64,000 nt of DNA from Acanthaster planci (GCF_001949145.1 NW_019091371.1:2298410-2362409); one strand, 5' to 3'. Counted from the stretch's first letter, positions 11,128 to 26,100 are shown. Translations and numbers: made by a program. Notes: generated by a model from the letters alone, not told the origin.

Positions 11128-14100
11128 TCAATAATATGAAATTCTGAAGGAAATCCTGACAGTTTTCTCACACTGTTTTGCGTATGTATTTTGTACCTTA
11201 GAGACGAACAGTTCTGGATCTGCTTCGTCGTGACTCATCATCCTGGCGCGTTCCTGTATCATCTGGTGATAAATTGGCGGTGCCATCGTGTTGTTGCGCT
11301 TGGACCACAGGTACGTATCCGTTCCCTCCAACAAACCCAAGCAAGCATCTCTAGAAAAATTGTTTCAAAATCTCAAACAAATTTCCGAGAAATATTTCAA
11401 GCACAAGTGCTGTTGACGCTTGTTCTTCTGTTGATTAGACAGAGAGGGATCAAAGTGCTGAAGCTAGCCCAGCAAAATGGACAGGCCCAGTTAAACAAAA
11501 GACAGGACAAGATAATTAAGAGATTACTGATGTTTCAATTACAGAAGGATCTCTGAGCTTTGGAGAAAGATTCTGCTAGACAGACTGAAACATCAGCTTC
11601 CATGTTATATAGCACAGTTTTTCACTTTGTTTTGTTTTATAACAGTTCTCAATGCAAGTTAAGCAGAACTTCCCTGCTGACATTTGAATTACGCTAACAG
11701 TGCAGATTATTCTGCCATTGGTCTTTGATGGACAGTAAATTTATACATTAATAATTTAGGTCATTCTAGTTAGTTAGCAAACGATATTATAATAATAACA
11801 ATAATAAGCTTTATTTACAGATGGTAGCCATGTCACCTAAAAACAGATGGTTTTCAAAGAGCCATCTAACAATATTAAAATAGTCAAGAAAAATATACAA
11901 CTACATTAAGTTATATTCAAACATATTGTTTTAATTCCCTTTTAATGCTGGGCCCAATGGATTGGTAGTTTGGCTATTTCTTACCCTTCGTGTTTTTCTA
12001 TCATGCTGATCAAGATGCAGTTCCTGTAGAAGTCTCTGGAAAGCTCTCCAGAAGGTATGCTCGTGTCTGTCAGCATCCTAGTCGCCAATCCCGGGCCCAT
12101 GCTTTTGACCAATAGCGTGCTGATTCTCTTCCATGTGACAGAGGGCGACCAATTGGATGGGAGACGGATGCCTTGCTGGGCATTCTTGCAGTCCATGCCC
12201 CAGTCGCATTCAGGCTTGGAGGACGGGTCCTGGCCTGACCAGTCGCAGGCATTGTCTGATGAGGGTTTGGCGGTTGCCGGAGCCATCAACCAATGGCCGT
12301 CCTGCTCAGTCAGGAGCAAAGCACTGCAGGACAGACAGCAGATGCTTTTGGAGACAGACTGTGATTTGCTCATCAGGTTGAGCAGCAGGATCCACTCATC
12401 CATGTTTTGGGGCAAGACTCCTTCGGCTAAAAAAAGGAATTCAGAATAAGAAATGATCACATGTAAGGTAACACTGACCACTACCAATGAGCCTAAAGTT
12501 AAGAACTTGATCTGGCTGGTCGGAATGCACTGATAACTGATGGTTCATTTGGAAGACAATGCACTTTAAATGCAAACTCCAATTTTGCCATATACATGTA
12601 GATCTGAGAAAACATTAATTTTGCCTTCTTTTGAGAAAATTTGCAGATTCTCATTCAAAAACAAGGGCCTGTAAACTGTAAGTTCAGATTTGGACATGAA
12701 GGATCTGGAAAAATACCTTCATCTGAGAAAAATTTCACATCAGCAAGTTGCAAGGCCACCCTCAGTGCTCGCTGGCGCTGCTGGAGATCCAAGCACAATC
12801 TCAATGCACCCTGCCAAAAGCTGCAAGGAAAAGACAAGCAACAACTTACACAAACAGAAATGCACAAATGTGCCGTCACTTGATTGATTATTCTAGTCAA
12901 AGCAGGTTTACCAACTCCCAGATTCGTCAGTGGCTTCCGCTCATCTCCGCTCTAGAATCAAGTGGACGCTTTGACATGGAAGCCTTCACCACTTCGTGCT
13001 GGGGTTCCCGGTACTGGAGACCTCAGGTTTATACGCATAGCCGGGGGTGCCCGAAATCGGTAAAAGGAGCTGGACCTTATAACAAAGACCTTACCAGGAA
13101 CAAAAGACTGAGCTGCATCTATTGACGCCAAGGTATTCCAGCCAGACCTGCCGCCTTGTAAAAAGAGCCCAGATTGTACGGTGTTATGTAATTTTCTTTT
13201 GTTCCACAAACTGGCACAGTGCGCTGCAGACGTCTTTTCAATAGGGGCCGGATTAGCGTGCAGTGGTACAATGTGGCTCATCGCTGCGGTGGTGGAGCGT
13301 TTTTGTCCCCAGTGGTAATCTGCTTGCACTGAATGACCCAAACCATGGTATATTGTTTCAAAACAATGCTGGATTATCGTCACTATTGACAGTGAAAAAA
13401 ATGTTGGTAATTCCCAGCAGCCTGGTCTTTTGTTACGAGTACAGTCTTTTGTTACAAGGCCCAGTTCCCTTTGTCCAATTTCAGACACCCCGGTTGTGCA
13501 TATGAAGACTACGTGCCCGAAACCGGGCTCCCCAGCAGCAAGTGGTTAAATGCATGCATCCAAAGCTTTTAATGTCAAATCTTCCAAACGCTGGCCTAAT
13601 ATGATTTTATGCACTTATGAATATGTAGGAGTCCCCAACCTCTGTAGCCAATGAGTTTGAAGTATAAGTCAGAGCCTCAAGGTGAAGATGGAGGCAATGA
13701 TGCACTTTGGCAAGCCTGCAACAGGACACACTACCTGCTTGCTAGATGCATGTATTGTCAAATAGCCAATTCAAGTATCCTCACCCATGTTGAATGCATG
13801 CATTCAGTAGTCTGTCCTTGCATGTGGCAGGTAGGGACAGTATTTCATCAGCCAGGGTACCATACTGCCATTCCTGCATGTGGGATCCAGGCCTTTAACA
13901 AAATCAGAAATGGCAATTTCACATTCATAAAATTTTCTGAAAACAAGTCGGACACCTTGACAACAAAGCCACAAGAAGGCTCCAAAAAGTGAATTTGTTT
14001 ATTTTCAGAATTCCTTTCATGATCAGAGATATTATGTCTTTTTTCGAATTATTTCTCTGTACCTCGGCATATTTCCACAAGCGCAGAACAGATCAGCTGT

Positions 14101-17100
14101 ACCAGGTGCACCCTGGGAAAGGGCACAGGACAACAGATGACAAATGACCTCTTGGTCACTGCAGATGGACGCCAGCATAGAATCTCTGTTTAAGAAAACA
14201 AATTTGACATCATCGCATTCTTCAAGTACCTTAAAGATTCAAAATGAAAATTCCGGTATCAATGATGAATGAGGATCACAGACATACAAAGTAATCAGCA
14301 TTAAAAACAGAGCCAGCACTTCAAATAAAAACAGCCGTAACTACATGTATCAAGATATCATATGAGCTTCTCATAAAGAATTTGGCACATACCATTCTTG
14401 AGCCATTTGATCCACAGTTGGGATGCTGTCTATAATAATTTTATGGTTTACGGATCAAAAGTTACAGTGGTTTGAAAGAAGCCTTTTGAAGGAACCTAAA
14501 ATCTGCCATATTGAAGGATTACAGCGGCACATTTTTCGTACTTCAACTTTCAAGGGCCATCAAGCAGCATCAAGTTGCAGTGGCTGAGCTTTAATCCTGA
14601 CAACAACCTTCAAAACGTCAAGATAAATTTTAAGGATCTATTAGGGTAAGAGTTAACAACGTAGAAGTCATTCACCTATCCATGGCTTCCACAGATTCCA
14701 GCAATGTGGTGGCGTAGTCCAGAAAGCAGCCACGGGGGACAGTGTCTGCCTGGGTTAGGTGCATGACCTCCCATGGGGCCAGGTCCGGGAATGCCCCCAC
14801 CATGACGTCCAGGGCTGTCTCTGTCTCACCTTGCTGCAACAGCCTGCCGAGAGGGAAGGGATAAAGGTGGTTTCATCTGTGCTTCCATACTATTAGCAAA
14901 CGACATTAGCGACACAAAATTTCATCCAATCTGTGGACATTTTCCAGTGTGTGTTTTTCTTGCCACAGGAAAGCTGAGCTTGCTTTCAATTATTCAATTC
15001 TTGTATTTTTAAACCGTGGAGCTGCAACTGAACTACTGAAGCACAAGTGAAGCCTGCTGGGCGCATCCGTCTTTGGGAAAAACCTGAAATGCAGCTTTTA
15101 TATCGCTCTTAGATGCATATATCTGCATCTGTTTTCAAAACTGATGCAACACAGCTGATATGCCAAACATCGAAAAGTATAACTCGTAAAGAAGCATTTT
15201 GCTCAACGTAAAGAATACATATGCACGCGCACATGTGCTGCAGATGAAATTTGCTGCGGCTTTCTGATGCGTCATACTAATGGTAGAAACTAAAATGTAC
15301 ATTATGTCATTTGCACGTGTTGTACTTGTGTGTTGCATATAGAGGATGCATCATTCTAACACTATACCATCTTGTTTCACTTGTTTCCTGTTCTACAAAC
15401 ACGCACATGAATTCAAAGTGCCTACGCTGAAGACAGCTTCAGAGTTTCTTAGTGCAAGGGATGATGAGTTACCGTAGCGCTCTGGTAATTTCACATAACT
15501 CTGTTCATTAAACTGACCTCTGAACCAATGGATGTGAGTTGATATGGATTTGATTTGAATGGCTGTTTGTGACCTATATACCAATGGATGTGAGTTGATA
15601 TTGATTTGATTTGAATGGCTGTTTGTGACCTACGAACCGATGGTTGTGATTTGATACAGATTCAATTTGAATGGCTGTTTGTGACCTCTGAACCAATGGT
15701 TGTAAGTTGATACAATGTACAGACTCGACTTGAATGGCTGTGTTTAGAAACCATCAGATCTTACTGTCAAGGCACGTAATTCTTTGAACATGTCCACGGA
15801 TGCCACATGGCAGATGTCCACCAATGAATGTTGTGTTTTTTTCCAAGACAGAGGTGCATACACCGTAGGCTGAAGCTGGATTGGTATGCTTCCAACAGCA
15901 CATTGGTACACTGTGAATCAAGGGAATTAGACAAGCACAGCTTGCACAAATATAAGCCTGATTTGGCTGACCCCCTTTACCTGTTTATGTGGGAGATATT
16001 GACACAATTTCCTTTCTGCATTTCCGTCTTGATGACTTGGGCAAGTCTGCTGATGCCTCCTATTTGGTAGTCATCCTCCGAGTCACTCGCTGAAAAGATG
16101 CAGGGTAGGAACAAAGAATTTACAGCAGTGCACTTTCTGTACTTTCATGAGTTATCTTTTCTGTAAGGAAAGCTTAGTATATAAAGTATTCTCTATGTCC
16201 AACTTCTAAACTAAAAGTGTAGTCCAGAAAGTTCTGTTCGTTCTTTATCTTTTGAAGGTTTTATACAAACTTTTACTACCTTGCATGCAATCCAAAATGG
16301 AGGCCATTGTTTGTATTCGCCAGCCCTCTCTCCACTTCAGGACGTCTCGGACTCTATCAACATCCAGCAGAAAGAAGAAGGAAGCCACAAAATTGGCAGA
16401 TCTCTTGTCTTGCTCATCCATTGTTGTGTTATCTGTTTCCATGGATACGTATCCTTGACTGCTGCTGTCTGTTACATTAAGTTGTGACGCGCCATGAGAC
16501 GGTGTGCTGGATTGGCTAGTCCGATTCACACTTTGAACATTTGGGGGAAATTGGCCAATTAGGGACTGTGTTACAAAGGTTCTGGGGTAGCGGGTGTTCA
16601 TGTTTGGGTCTAAGAGAGGGTGGGATTGGTCAGTCTCTGGGGATGAGGATTCCCCTTGGAATGAGCCACTCCTCTCAGTATCTGACTGGATGGTCGTATT
16701 GGTTGGAGTGGCATCGGACCCAAACACACCCATCTCAAAACAAAGTAAGGCAAGGTCAGACATGTCTTGCAGGACTTTCTCTGGAAGACCCAAGGGGTCG
16801 GACAACTGCCATCTGCTTCTACTGCGACTTGGCGCAGAGAAATTCAAGATGTCCCTTGTCAGTGCATCCGTTTCACCAACTTCCTTTTTGGGGTAGGGTA
16901 AATCCTGATTTGATGAGACTGAGCCGTCTTCACCAACAAATGGATTCTTTTCTTCATCTCCACAAGTTCCCGGCTGCCGGTCCATTGGCATTGCTCCCTT
17001 GATCTCTTCAAAGGATTCTGTCTGCAGATGGTGGTTCTTAGGTGCTAATGCTTTCTGGAGTACGTGTAACCATTTCTCCAGGACATCACAGCAATCATTA

Positions 17101-20100
17101 ACGCTCAGGGACAACTTGGGATCTTGCAAGCTTTGCCTACAGAAGAAATAACAAGTGAAACTGACCACCGATTCTTGGTCCATAAACTTGATTTAACTTG
17201 TATCAACCCCGCAGTTACATTTATAAGCTTGATGATCCAACTACATGTACTCACTTGGCTTCGAAGGTTGCTTGGGCCAACTTCCTGACTGCATCGTCTA
17301 CCAGCCCTTTACAATATTCCAACTTTTCCTTCTCTGTATTGACGACGAGGTCAAAAGATCTGGCCGGTGGGTCAAACGAGGTAGCTCTGGGCACAGCCGA
17401 CTGCAATTGCCGGTGCTCCGAACTGGCAGACGGCATGAGAGTGTTGTGCAAGGAGTCCGTACGAGACCGACGGTGGGGTGCGGTGGGTTCCGGGCTGGGG
17501 TCTTCAGGGGTGGTCAGAGGTTGCCTCTCTGCTGGCGTCACCGTGGTAATCAGGTCTTTTTCTGGACTGCCAATCTCTGGCTCGCTGCTCATCTGTCTCA
17601 GAAACGTCTTGGTTTTTACCAACTTGGACGATAAACTGTCCCACCAGCAAATAGGGGAAAAACACATTTAATGTTGGACCTTGAAAAGTTTTCAAAATGT
17701 AATTAAGTTCTTTTAATAACCAAGGTGGTTTTTGTGAATGTAGATTGCTACTTCATTGAAAAAACAGTGTTCAAACTTTCGCTCCTCACTAAAACGTCGC
17801 AGCTACCGCTAGAAATAAGGCGTGTGCCTATGAAAGGTGGCGAGCAGCCACAACCTCTTTCCAAAAGCCTGGTTCATACTTCAGTATGAACTGGCCTTAA
17901 GGGGCGTATTCGAAACCCCATTCTCGTGTTAGAAGAACACGAGAACGGGGTTTCGAACGGGGAGAATCAACAAGCAAACATTGTTCGCGAACAAGATTCT
18001 CACACCTCACTTTCTGGGGAGTGGAGGGAGAACACCAAGAGCAAAGATGGCGGATACAGGCACACACCGTAACTTAATGTTGGTTTTTTTACATAAAATA
18101 GAAAACACTCCTCATAAGGAAAATAAAACCCAGAGCAAATACTCATGGCTATCGGAGAGGCTTTACCCTGACCACTTAATATGGATATTTGTTGATATTA
18201 ATTTATGTGAGATGGTAAATGTCATGCCATCTTTTCATTTGGTGTCAAAATGGCGACTCCTATCTCGACCTTCAGTGCAACTGCACTCCTTTTGCACTTC
18301 AGCCTTTAGGATCAACAACCCAAGAAAGAACACTGTTCGTGAGTCCCATGAGAATGGGGTTTCGAATAGGCCCTAGGTGTTTGTACTCTTTACCACAGCC
18401 CACGGATTGGAACACGGTCACATTTCTGCCAATACCTCTCTTTCACTGCAGACAGAGATGGGCCCAGAAACTGGGCGGCGAGCTTGGGTCCTGTCATGGT
18501 AAACATCATGGACGACCCACCCCAGAACATATCTTCGCCGGGATCGAACAGTCCGGTCCCGACCATGGACTCGCTGCCGAAGCTGTTTAATTGTGGAGAA
18601 TCTGCTCCCTGGTCCAGCTGGCTTGACCGCTTGGTGGGGGTGGGGGTTGGGGACAGTTGGGAGGCGGGCTGAGAGGAGAAACTCTGGGATCGTTTGATAG
18701 GGGTGCTCGTCACTGGGCTTCTGACGGGCAGTTTTGGCATGGCCTTGGGCGACACTGGCACCGCGGAGATGGAATCAATCTTTGGAGGGTGGTCAGGTTT
18801 GGAAGAAACCTGAGGTTTATCTACGGTGAATTTCAAAAAAAAATGGGTCAGCAAAACAGTGTGCATTTCCACGGACATGCTTGTTACATACAGGCCCACC
18901 AGTACAGAGCACAGAAGTGAATACCTCACATGCACAATTAGCGTGTAAAAGGCATTAGTGCAAGAACCAGCGCGTGAACCAACTCGCGCGCACCCAATTC
19001 ATTTGCACTGTATTCTCTTGGCACAAAATGACATCAAACTATATGTGTGTGGCCTTGATATTCAAATGACCATAACAATAAGACCATGTCGGATTGAGTC
19101 AACCTCCATCTCACGATGCCCTAGTCCCTCTCACCAAAGTCAATGATGCGGCTCTTCTTTGAGCGCTTCTTGTCCTTGGCTGAGTAGAACTGCTTCCGGG
19201 CTCGACGTCCGTCCCTGTCTGGGCCAATCATCGGATCGACCATGGGCAGGGACATGGTCCGCCGGATGGCTGGACAATCTTCCTGAGCGCCTGCTGCCTC
19301 TTCTATCAAAGGCGCACTTTTGAGATCCGTATCTACAGTGGAAAACAGAAAAGTGATGGGCCGCACCAAAGAACAGTGAAAAAAAAAAACCTAACCAGGG
19401 CAATTCGCTTCTAATCTTTATCTTGTCCAATAACCATAACCCCCCAGGCCCTTTTTGCTAGAGACCCTCCTCAATCCTCCAATTTGGGGGTGGCTGCCTC
19501 AGTCCTTCAAAATCCTCTGGCAATTCCTGTCATTATGTTGAGGCAGTGCGAATGGCATTTTTGAGCAGTGCGGTTGATTCAAAAGAAATATCGGGCTGAA
19601 TTTATGCCTGACTGCGCAAGAACAACACCAGGTCTAATCCACGGCCTTCACTCGTGGCATCCCTCATAATCAGCCATGCACTTTTGCCATTCACCTTCAA
19701 TCCTCCAATATCCTCCAAAACAGCCTGAAAGATATTGGAGGATTGAGGAGGGTTAGGGATAATGAAGGTGCGTGAAGACCTGTAAACCAATACTTAATAT
19801 TTATAATCGCAATTGCATTTTCACTGTTGAAAAAGCCTAATCTTTGGGGGAGCCTTTTTCACAGTTACTTAAAACTACATGCATATATCGGTACAAAAAC
19901 ATCCAAATTCTTAACTTCCAAAAGACAAAACCTAATGGTAAAATGCAAAACTTGTAACAAAAAAAAAGCGATCATCCAACCAATGTGAGTTCCTTATAGC
20001 AACTTGCCAACACTTGAACTTGCAACACTTGCAAGTTCGAGCAGCGATTTGTTATGCACAATGGATTGTGCCAGGTACATGTATATGTACATGTACGGTA

Positions 20101-23100
20101 CCCTGGATACATTTTGTGCACAGGTTACCAGGGAAAATCGACCCACGGTTGACAAATGGTCACTGCTCGAGCTTACCCCCAAAATGCCAAAGTATTGACT
20201 GATTTTGTGTAATGAGAAATTGTGCAATATACCGGTATGAACGGAACACCTAGAATAATGTGATATTTTCAACATCGCTTGACATTGGGCACTTGACATG
20301 CTTGCAATTATTCCTTACCAACCCGTCTGCTTACCTTTGAGGTCACGGGCAGCTGCTATTGACTCAAGTGGCAAATGAGTTAGCCTTGGCCTCTGTTGTG
20401 GGGTTAGCAATGTTGGGTGTGTCTCACTCGGAACCATGTGGCCCATCTGAGAATGATCATGTTGTGTGATTTCTGAGCTAACATCTGTGGTAAATCTACC
20501 CGAATCGGTTAATTGCTGATCTTGTGCATGGCCCATTCCTGAATGGTCCGGCTGGGAAGGGGATGGCATACTATTTTGGGAATGACATTTCTCTGAAGAT
20601 TGGGTGTCCGTCGCAACGGAATAACTGCACTGTGACGACGCGTTATTATGCATCTTCACAGCATCTCTGGCTGTGGTACCATGTGGACGAGAGACTGAAG
20701 TGTTCGAGGACGTGTCATCAGAACTAGCCTTGCACGGATTGGCTGAGTCCCCTGGGCTGCTAGGGTCACTGCCCGCTCTCTTCCTTTCGTCGGCTTTGGT
20801 TGATGGACTGTCCTGAAGGTTTTCCATCCGGGGGCCCGTTGACAGATTTGTCACAGGATTCTCGCTGGTGGAATTGAGGGACTCTGCTATGCTGGAGTCT
20901 AGTTCTCCGTCTTTGACTAATGCCTACAAGTGATAATGTAAAACAAAACACAAGAAGACAACAGTCATTTTTGAACACATGCATGATGAACATCACTCTA
21001 CATTTGTGACTTACATGTAAGCCAAGTTGCTGAACCAACTGTTGCCAATATGCTGAGAGCGTCCAAACAGCGTTCAAACTGATGCTGCAGGCATTCATGG
21101 AAGTTTTCACTCCTCTCAATATCTACGAAGCCACAGTTATCACATGCACACAAATGGGTGTGAAGCGTTCTGATACTCAACAGTGACTTTAATACATACA
21201 TGTACATGTAGTAGCATTAATGACACATGTACACTTGTTAACTTTAAATGTAAAATATACACGATACAATGGCCTACCGCTACATGTACATGTATCTTGC
21301 CCAATGTAAATTAATACACTGTTACAGTATTCTACCAACTGTCTTTTATCGCTGGGCACAGGTGAGAGGTATATCTACAGGTACTACAATTTTGAGCATG
21401 AACATCTGCCGTGTAAAACTAAAACCAAGAGGAAAACTAGACTAGACTTCTAGATGTAGGCAAAGGTAATCATATTTTTTTTAATGCTTTCACAGCAATA
21501 CATGTATGTGCGCAGTCAATGTGGCACACGCTATGTACATGCAAATGTTTTACACGAGTGTTGTACAACTTGAGTCCATGACAAGTCCATCGTGGGTCAT
21601 CCTGTCATATGAAGCAAACTACATGTATGGGACAGAAAGATGCCCCTCCCCGCCTTTGTGTTGGTCATTGTTACACTGGCACAATGTATCTCAGGAATTC
21701 TTTTCAGACATCTAAGGGGGATGTGTCAAGTGACATTAAGCTAGAGTGTGTATATAGGGATTGGACTTGTTGGGGAAACAAGGTATACATCCTGTCTTAA
21801 GTCAATTTACAACCTGTTTAAATGAACTGTGACAATTTTTCCTCTGTCATTATTCACCCTGTAACTTAAAATGACTAGTCTTGTGACGGGACTTGTGAAA
21901 GGACTTCTAACGGACCCAAATACAACACTGTTCAACACTTCCTCAGGTGCACAAATGCTCTCTGGATGAACATACAGAAGACAGTAAAACTTTGGAGGAT
22001 TTTAAGGCGTGGTTACAGGAAACTTAATTTCCCAAAATTATCGTCTAAGAGTAACACTTGGCAATTAACACTGTGATAACAGAATGTGACTTTTTGTTAT
22101 TACTGTGAGTTTATTCTAGATGTGAATGTGGAAGAGGTGGAAATTAGAATTACTGTTATGGTAATAATCCTGTCCCATTACTGTAGTGTAAATTTTTGAG
22201 TTGGCTCATGTGGGGCCATCACCGCTGATCCTAACCTTCCCGGGTATTTTGGTTAGAAACCCTGCCAGACGCAGAAGTTGGCATCATTTATCAAAGTGGC
22301 TTGCCAGGCAGTGCCACAAGATCCAACAGGTTGATCATCCCCAAGGCCAAACAGCCTGGGAGTCTACGGTTGCCACCACAGGATCCAACAGAGGCTTTGC
22401 ATGGCAGCTATCTTGAAGGGCAGTTGGTTTGTTCCACAGGAAGCCTCCTTAGTGCATACCCTGTGGAACAAAAGCACTGCCCTATGGTACAAGATGGCAG
22501 CCATGTAAACCATCTACATGTATAGTGGCACTGTTCAGTGGGACTATCTGTACTGGTACATTACACAAAGCTGTCATTGACCAAACATGGGCAGTTTGAT
22601 GGGCTGCTCTTGATTGCCTAGTGCAAACAAAGTGCACCAAGCTGTTAGCACCTGTTTCATGATGCTACCTCTGGCAGGGCTTAAATTGAACAATTAAAGT
22701 ACCCAATGTACCGCACATCAATGTACATGAATCACATCAGTGGTTTGAATAATCTGTGCACAGGACCCATGTGCGATCAACTGCCCGTAAGTACAATGTA
22801 CGGTACGTGGGCGTATGTGGCGTTCTTGTCAACGGTGTATACTGTACACTACTGTCATGACAACTTTGCTCCTTGAAGTTAGTACACGTGAATGGGTGTT
22901 TCAAGTAAAACTTTAGTTGGCGATTTGCGTGCACTCAACTAGTGGGACAGACAGAATGAAACCACATGCCATGCAAGGGGGAGGCAAAAATGATGGATAC
23001 ATACACGTGTATTGCCTTCAGAGGGTTTCTGTTGCAGAAATGAGCAAAACAGAAATATGGTAATGTAATTATCCGATACATATGTGTACATGTACATGAA

Positions 23101-26100
23101 CATTTCAGGAAATGCCAATATAGATACATGTACCAGTATCCTAATATCTATGACAGGTGTCAGAATTTATATTGTACAATGCACACAGTGTTTCATATCC
23201 TAAATACATGTGTGCCATTCTTTGTTTTGGCACGGAGATTGGGAATAGCCTGGAGCATTCAGGTAAATAACCTCCAGAATTTTCCCGCTTGGTGAACAGT
23301 TTGGAAACTGGGGTTTCTGCGAAAAGTAGCATTCTCTGAAGCAAAGAACAAAAGACGCATGGTGTGACTTGTACTTTGCATGTTTGACACAAGTATCAGC
23401 CCTCTAAACCCCTGGAACCTCCAAAAGACTTGTATTTCCACAAATGCATGTTACTTGATGTCTTGCCTGGCGGCAAGAGTTATAAGCCCAGTAGAGTTCA
23501 TGAATATAGCCACAGACATGAAAAGATGCTCCCTGATCGACACAGCATCCGAGTCAGTGTTATCACTCACCTCAGCAATCTCTTCCATGAGTGAGCTCTG
23601 TCGGCGCAGTCCCAACCTGCCTTGGCCGAAGCCCCAGTTGATGCCCGCCGGGCCGTTGCCCAGCTCCCCCGGTCCCTCCACCTCTTCGTCTTCCGCAAAA
23701 TGGAACCCGCTGGCCACCTCCACCTCCTCGTCGAAATCTCCAAAGCTCTCTGCCACATCAGCAGTTCGTCCAAACCGCTCCGCTTGGGCTCCCTCGTTTG
23801 GAGGCATCGGCACGGCCTGGTTATCCTCGAAGTCGCACTGGGAAGAATGCCTCAGGCTTAATTTTCCTATTCCGTAATTCATCTCCGATGGTTCGTAGGT
23901 TGTGAGAGGTGTTGTTTCATAATTAGGGAACTCTGAGGACTCCCATGCAACATCCTGCTCATCATTGGTGTCAGATTTGCCGTTGTTCTTGGGATCGTAG
24001 CCCTCAATCCTACCATCCATCTGGGTCTCCCTATCAACGACGGAGACTGCCGGCTGGAGGTTCTGGTAGGAGAAATCCTCCACCGAATCCTCACTGGCAG
24101 CTCGGTTCCGCACCAGGTAGATGCCTGAGTCCAGCCGCGTCCCCTCAAATGACTCAAGGCTGCTGCGCCGGCTGCTGCCAGGCGTCGACAGCCCATCCTC
24201 CTCCATGATGCCGAGCAACTCCTCCATCTTCCCCATCAGTGCCAAGTCTGCTTGGCCGTCCAGCAGCTGGTAGTTGACTTCCCGAACCAGGCTGCTGGGC
24301 ACGTAGCGGCGGGCTGCACCCTGCTTGATCCGCTCGGCGAAGTGGACCGCCACTTGGGCACTCTGCTCCCAAAGGCTGAGGGCGTAGAGCTTGGAGACGC
24401 AGCGCTCAGCGCTGAGAAGCATATAGCACCTGACTTGGGAATTGGGATGGAGACAGTACACTCTGGACTTGTAAACACATGCCCAGAGGATATCTACAAA
24501 ACAAGTACAAAAACAAGAACTAAACAGTTGTTCAGAAACTGCATATTTTCCAAGGTACATTATTTAAGGGACGGCGACCATTTAGACCTGGTTTGAAAAG
24601 GGCCCCCGGTAGCCCACCCGGTATAATGCCTGCCTGGTATTCAGGCTACTCCAGGCCGGTATCAGGCCTGTCTGCACATTGGCATTTCAAAGTCCATGAT
24701 GAAAGGCTTCCCCCACCATGCTTCCACAGATGAATAGGGGTCTAAGCGGATTAGTGTAAACATTGTATAGAGCTGAAGGATTAAAAACCACAAGCAGGTT
24801 CCTTCTGGGATAGATTACATGTACCAGTACTTGCAAACAATAGACCCCAGGATGGAGAAGTTCGAGATCAACAACCAGTCCAGCATCCCAGGCCGGTAGC
24901 CAGGTCGGTATGAAAGAGGTTTTTGCAACAGGGCGAGCTTACGGGGGGGGGGCCTTTTCAAACCTGTGTCTAAATAGTCACCGGCCCTAAATGCACAGAG
25001 GAAATTCAGGTTCCACAGAACTTGGATAACTAGGGATTCACTAGTACATGTATTTAACATATTTAGGCATTCAAGTTCACTGCTCCTGGAAATAACTTTA
25101 TTCACTCAAAGGACTGTTCTTAATTTTTATTTTCCAAATTGTTTTAAGTGCAACTTATTCCTCTGTACATGAGCGTCTGTCGTGTCTGATGTTTACAGGT
25201 CATGTTTAGGAGTCAGTCTCCAAAAGACAGCAATTTCATCATAAGTTAAATGCAAACTTGTGGACCCTAAAAAAGAATTTCTTAAGTAGTTCCTGTATCA
25301 TTTGAAAAAAATTCATCTTTAGCTGTGAGAAGAGAGGAAAATGAGAAAATATCGGATTATGAACAAACCTTTAAAATCCATGGACCACAATATGACCTTG
25401 ATGTGGGTAGGGTCGAACACGTAGATGGCCTCAGCATTCCATGTCAGTAGTAGGTTATGTCTGGATATACATGTAAGTGCAAAAACCCCAATCAAGATAT
25501 GGGCCAAGATCGTGATTACTGAGTAGGAGAACTGTGCATTATCGTTGAGCAAATGCGAATCTTCCATGCTGATTGGACAGCACATAGCAACAGCAGTGTG
25601 ACTGATAGGCTGGAGACTTGACATGTCTCTGTGTGTGCAAAATGAGTTGGCAAGAACAAATATCTTACTGCATCAGTGGACGTGAGGTTTAGAACATAAC
25701 AGCAAATCAAATTTTTATGAACGGTACATTTCGGTCAGGCTTTTTGCTCCAAATGCTCCAGAGGTTATTAAAGAAAAGCACGCTGTGCCGTGGATATACC
25801 CACAATCCTTTGTGGGCTGCTAGAAGAGGCTTTGTGATTTGCCAGAATGTACTAAAGGAGTGAAGTCCAATAATGGCCCGTCCAACTATGGTAATAATCC
25901 TGGACCGCTGTGTATTGATTCGTCAATTTTTCAGAGTACAGATGTCCACCCATTTGCATACTGTACATGTAGACGGTTAGAAATTGTGGGACCTACATGT
26001 ACATGTACCTCAGAGGACCATTAAGACAAGTGTGCTGGCCACTCTCAGGCTATTTATTGTCTAAATTTTACGGCTGCTGCTGCTTCACAGACATGTCAAT

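Noticed and set aside
12057-12449. 130-codon plus-strand open frame
   Set aside because: It is the antisense shadow of HPS5 exon 20, whose minus-strand frame matches the family.
12958-13488. 176-codon open frame on the minus strand
   Set aside because: It is repeat-derived: it spans the family A element in an HPS5 intron and mirrors the frame of copy 1.
16541-17002. 153-codon plus-strand open frame
   Set aside because: It is antisense to HPS5 exon 15, which carries conserved HPS5 segments.
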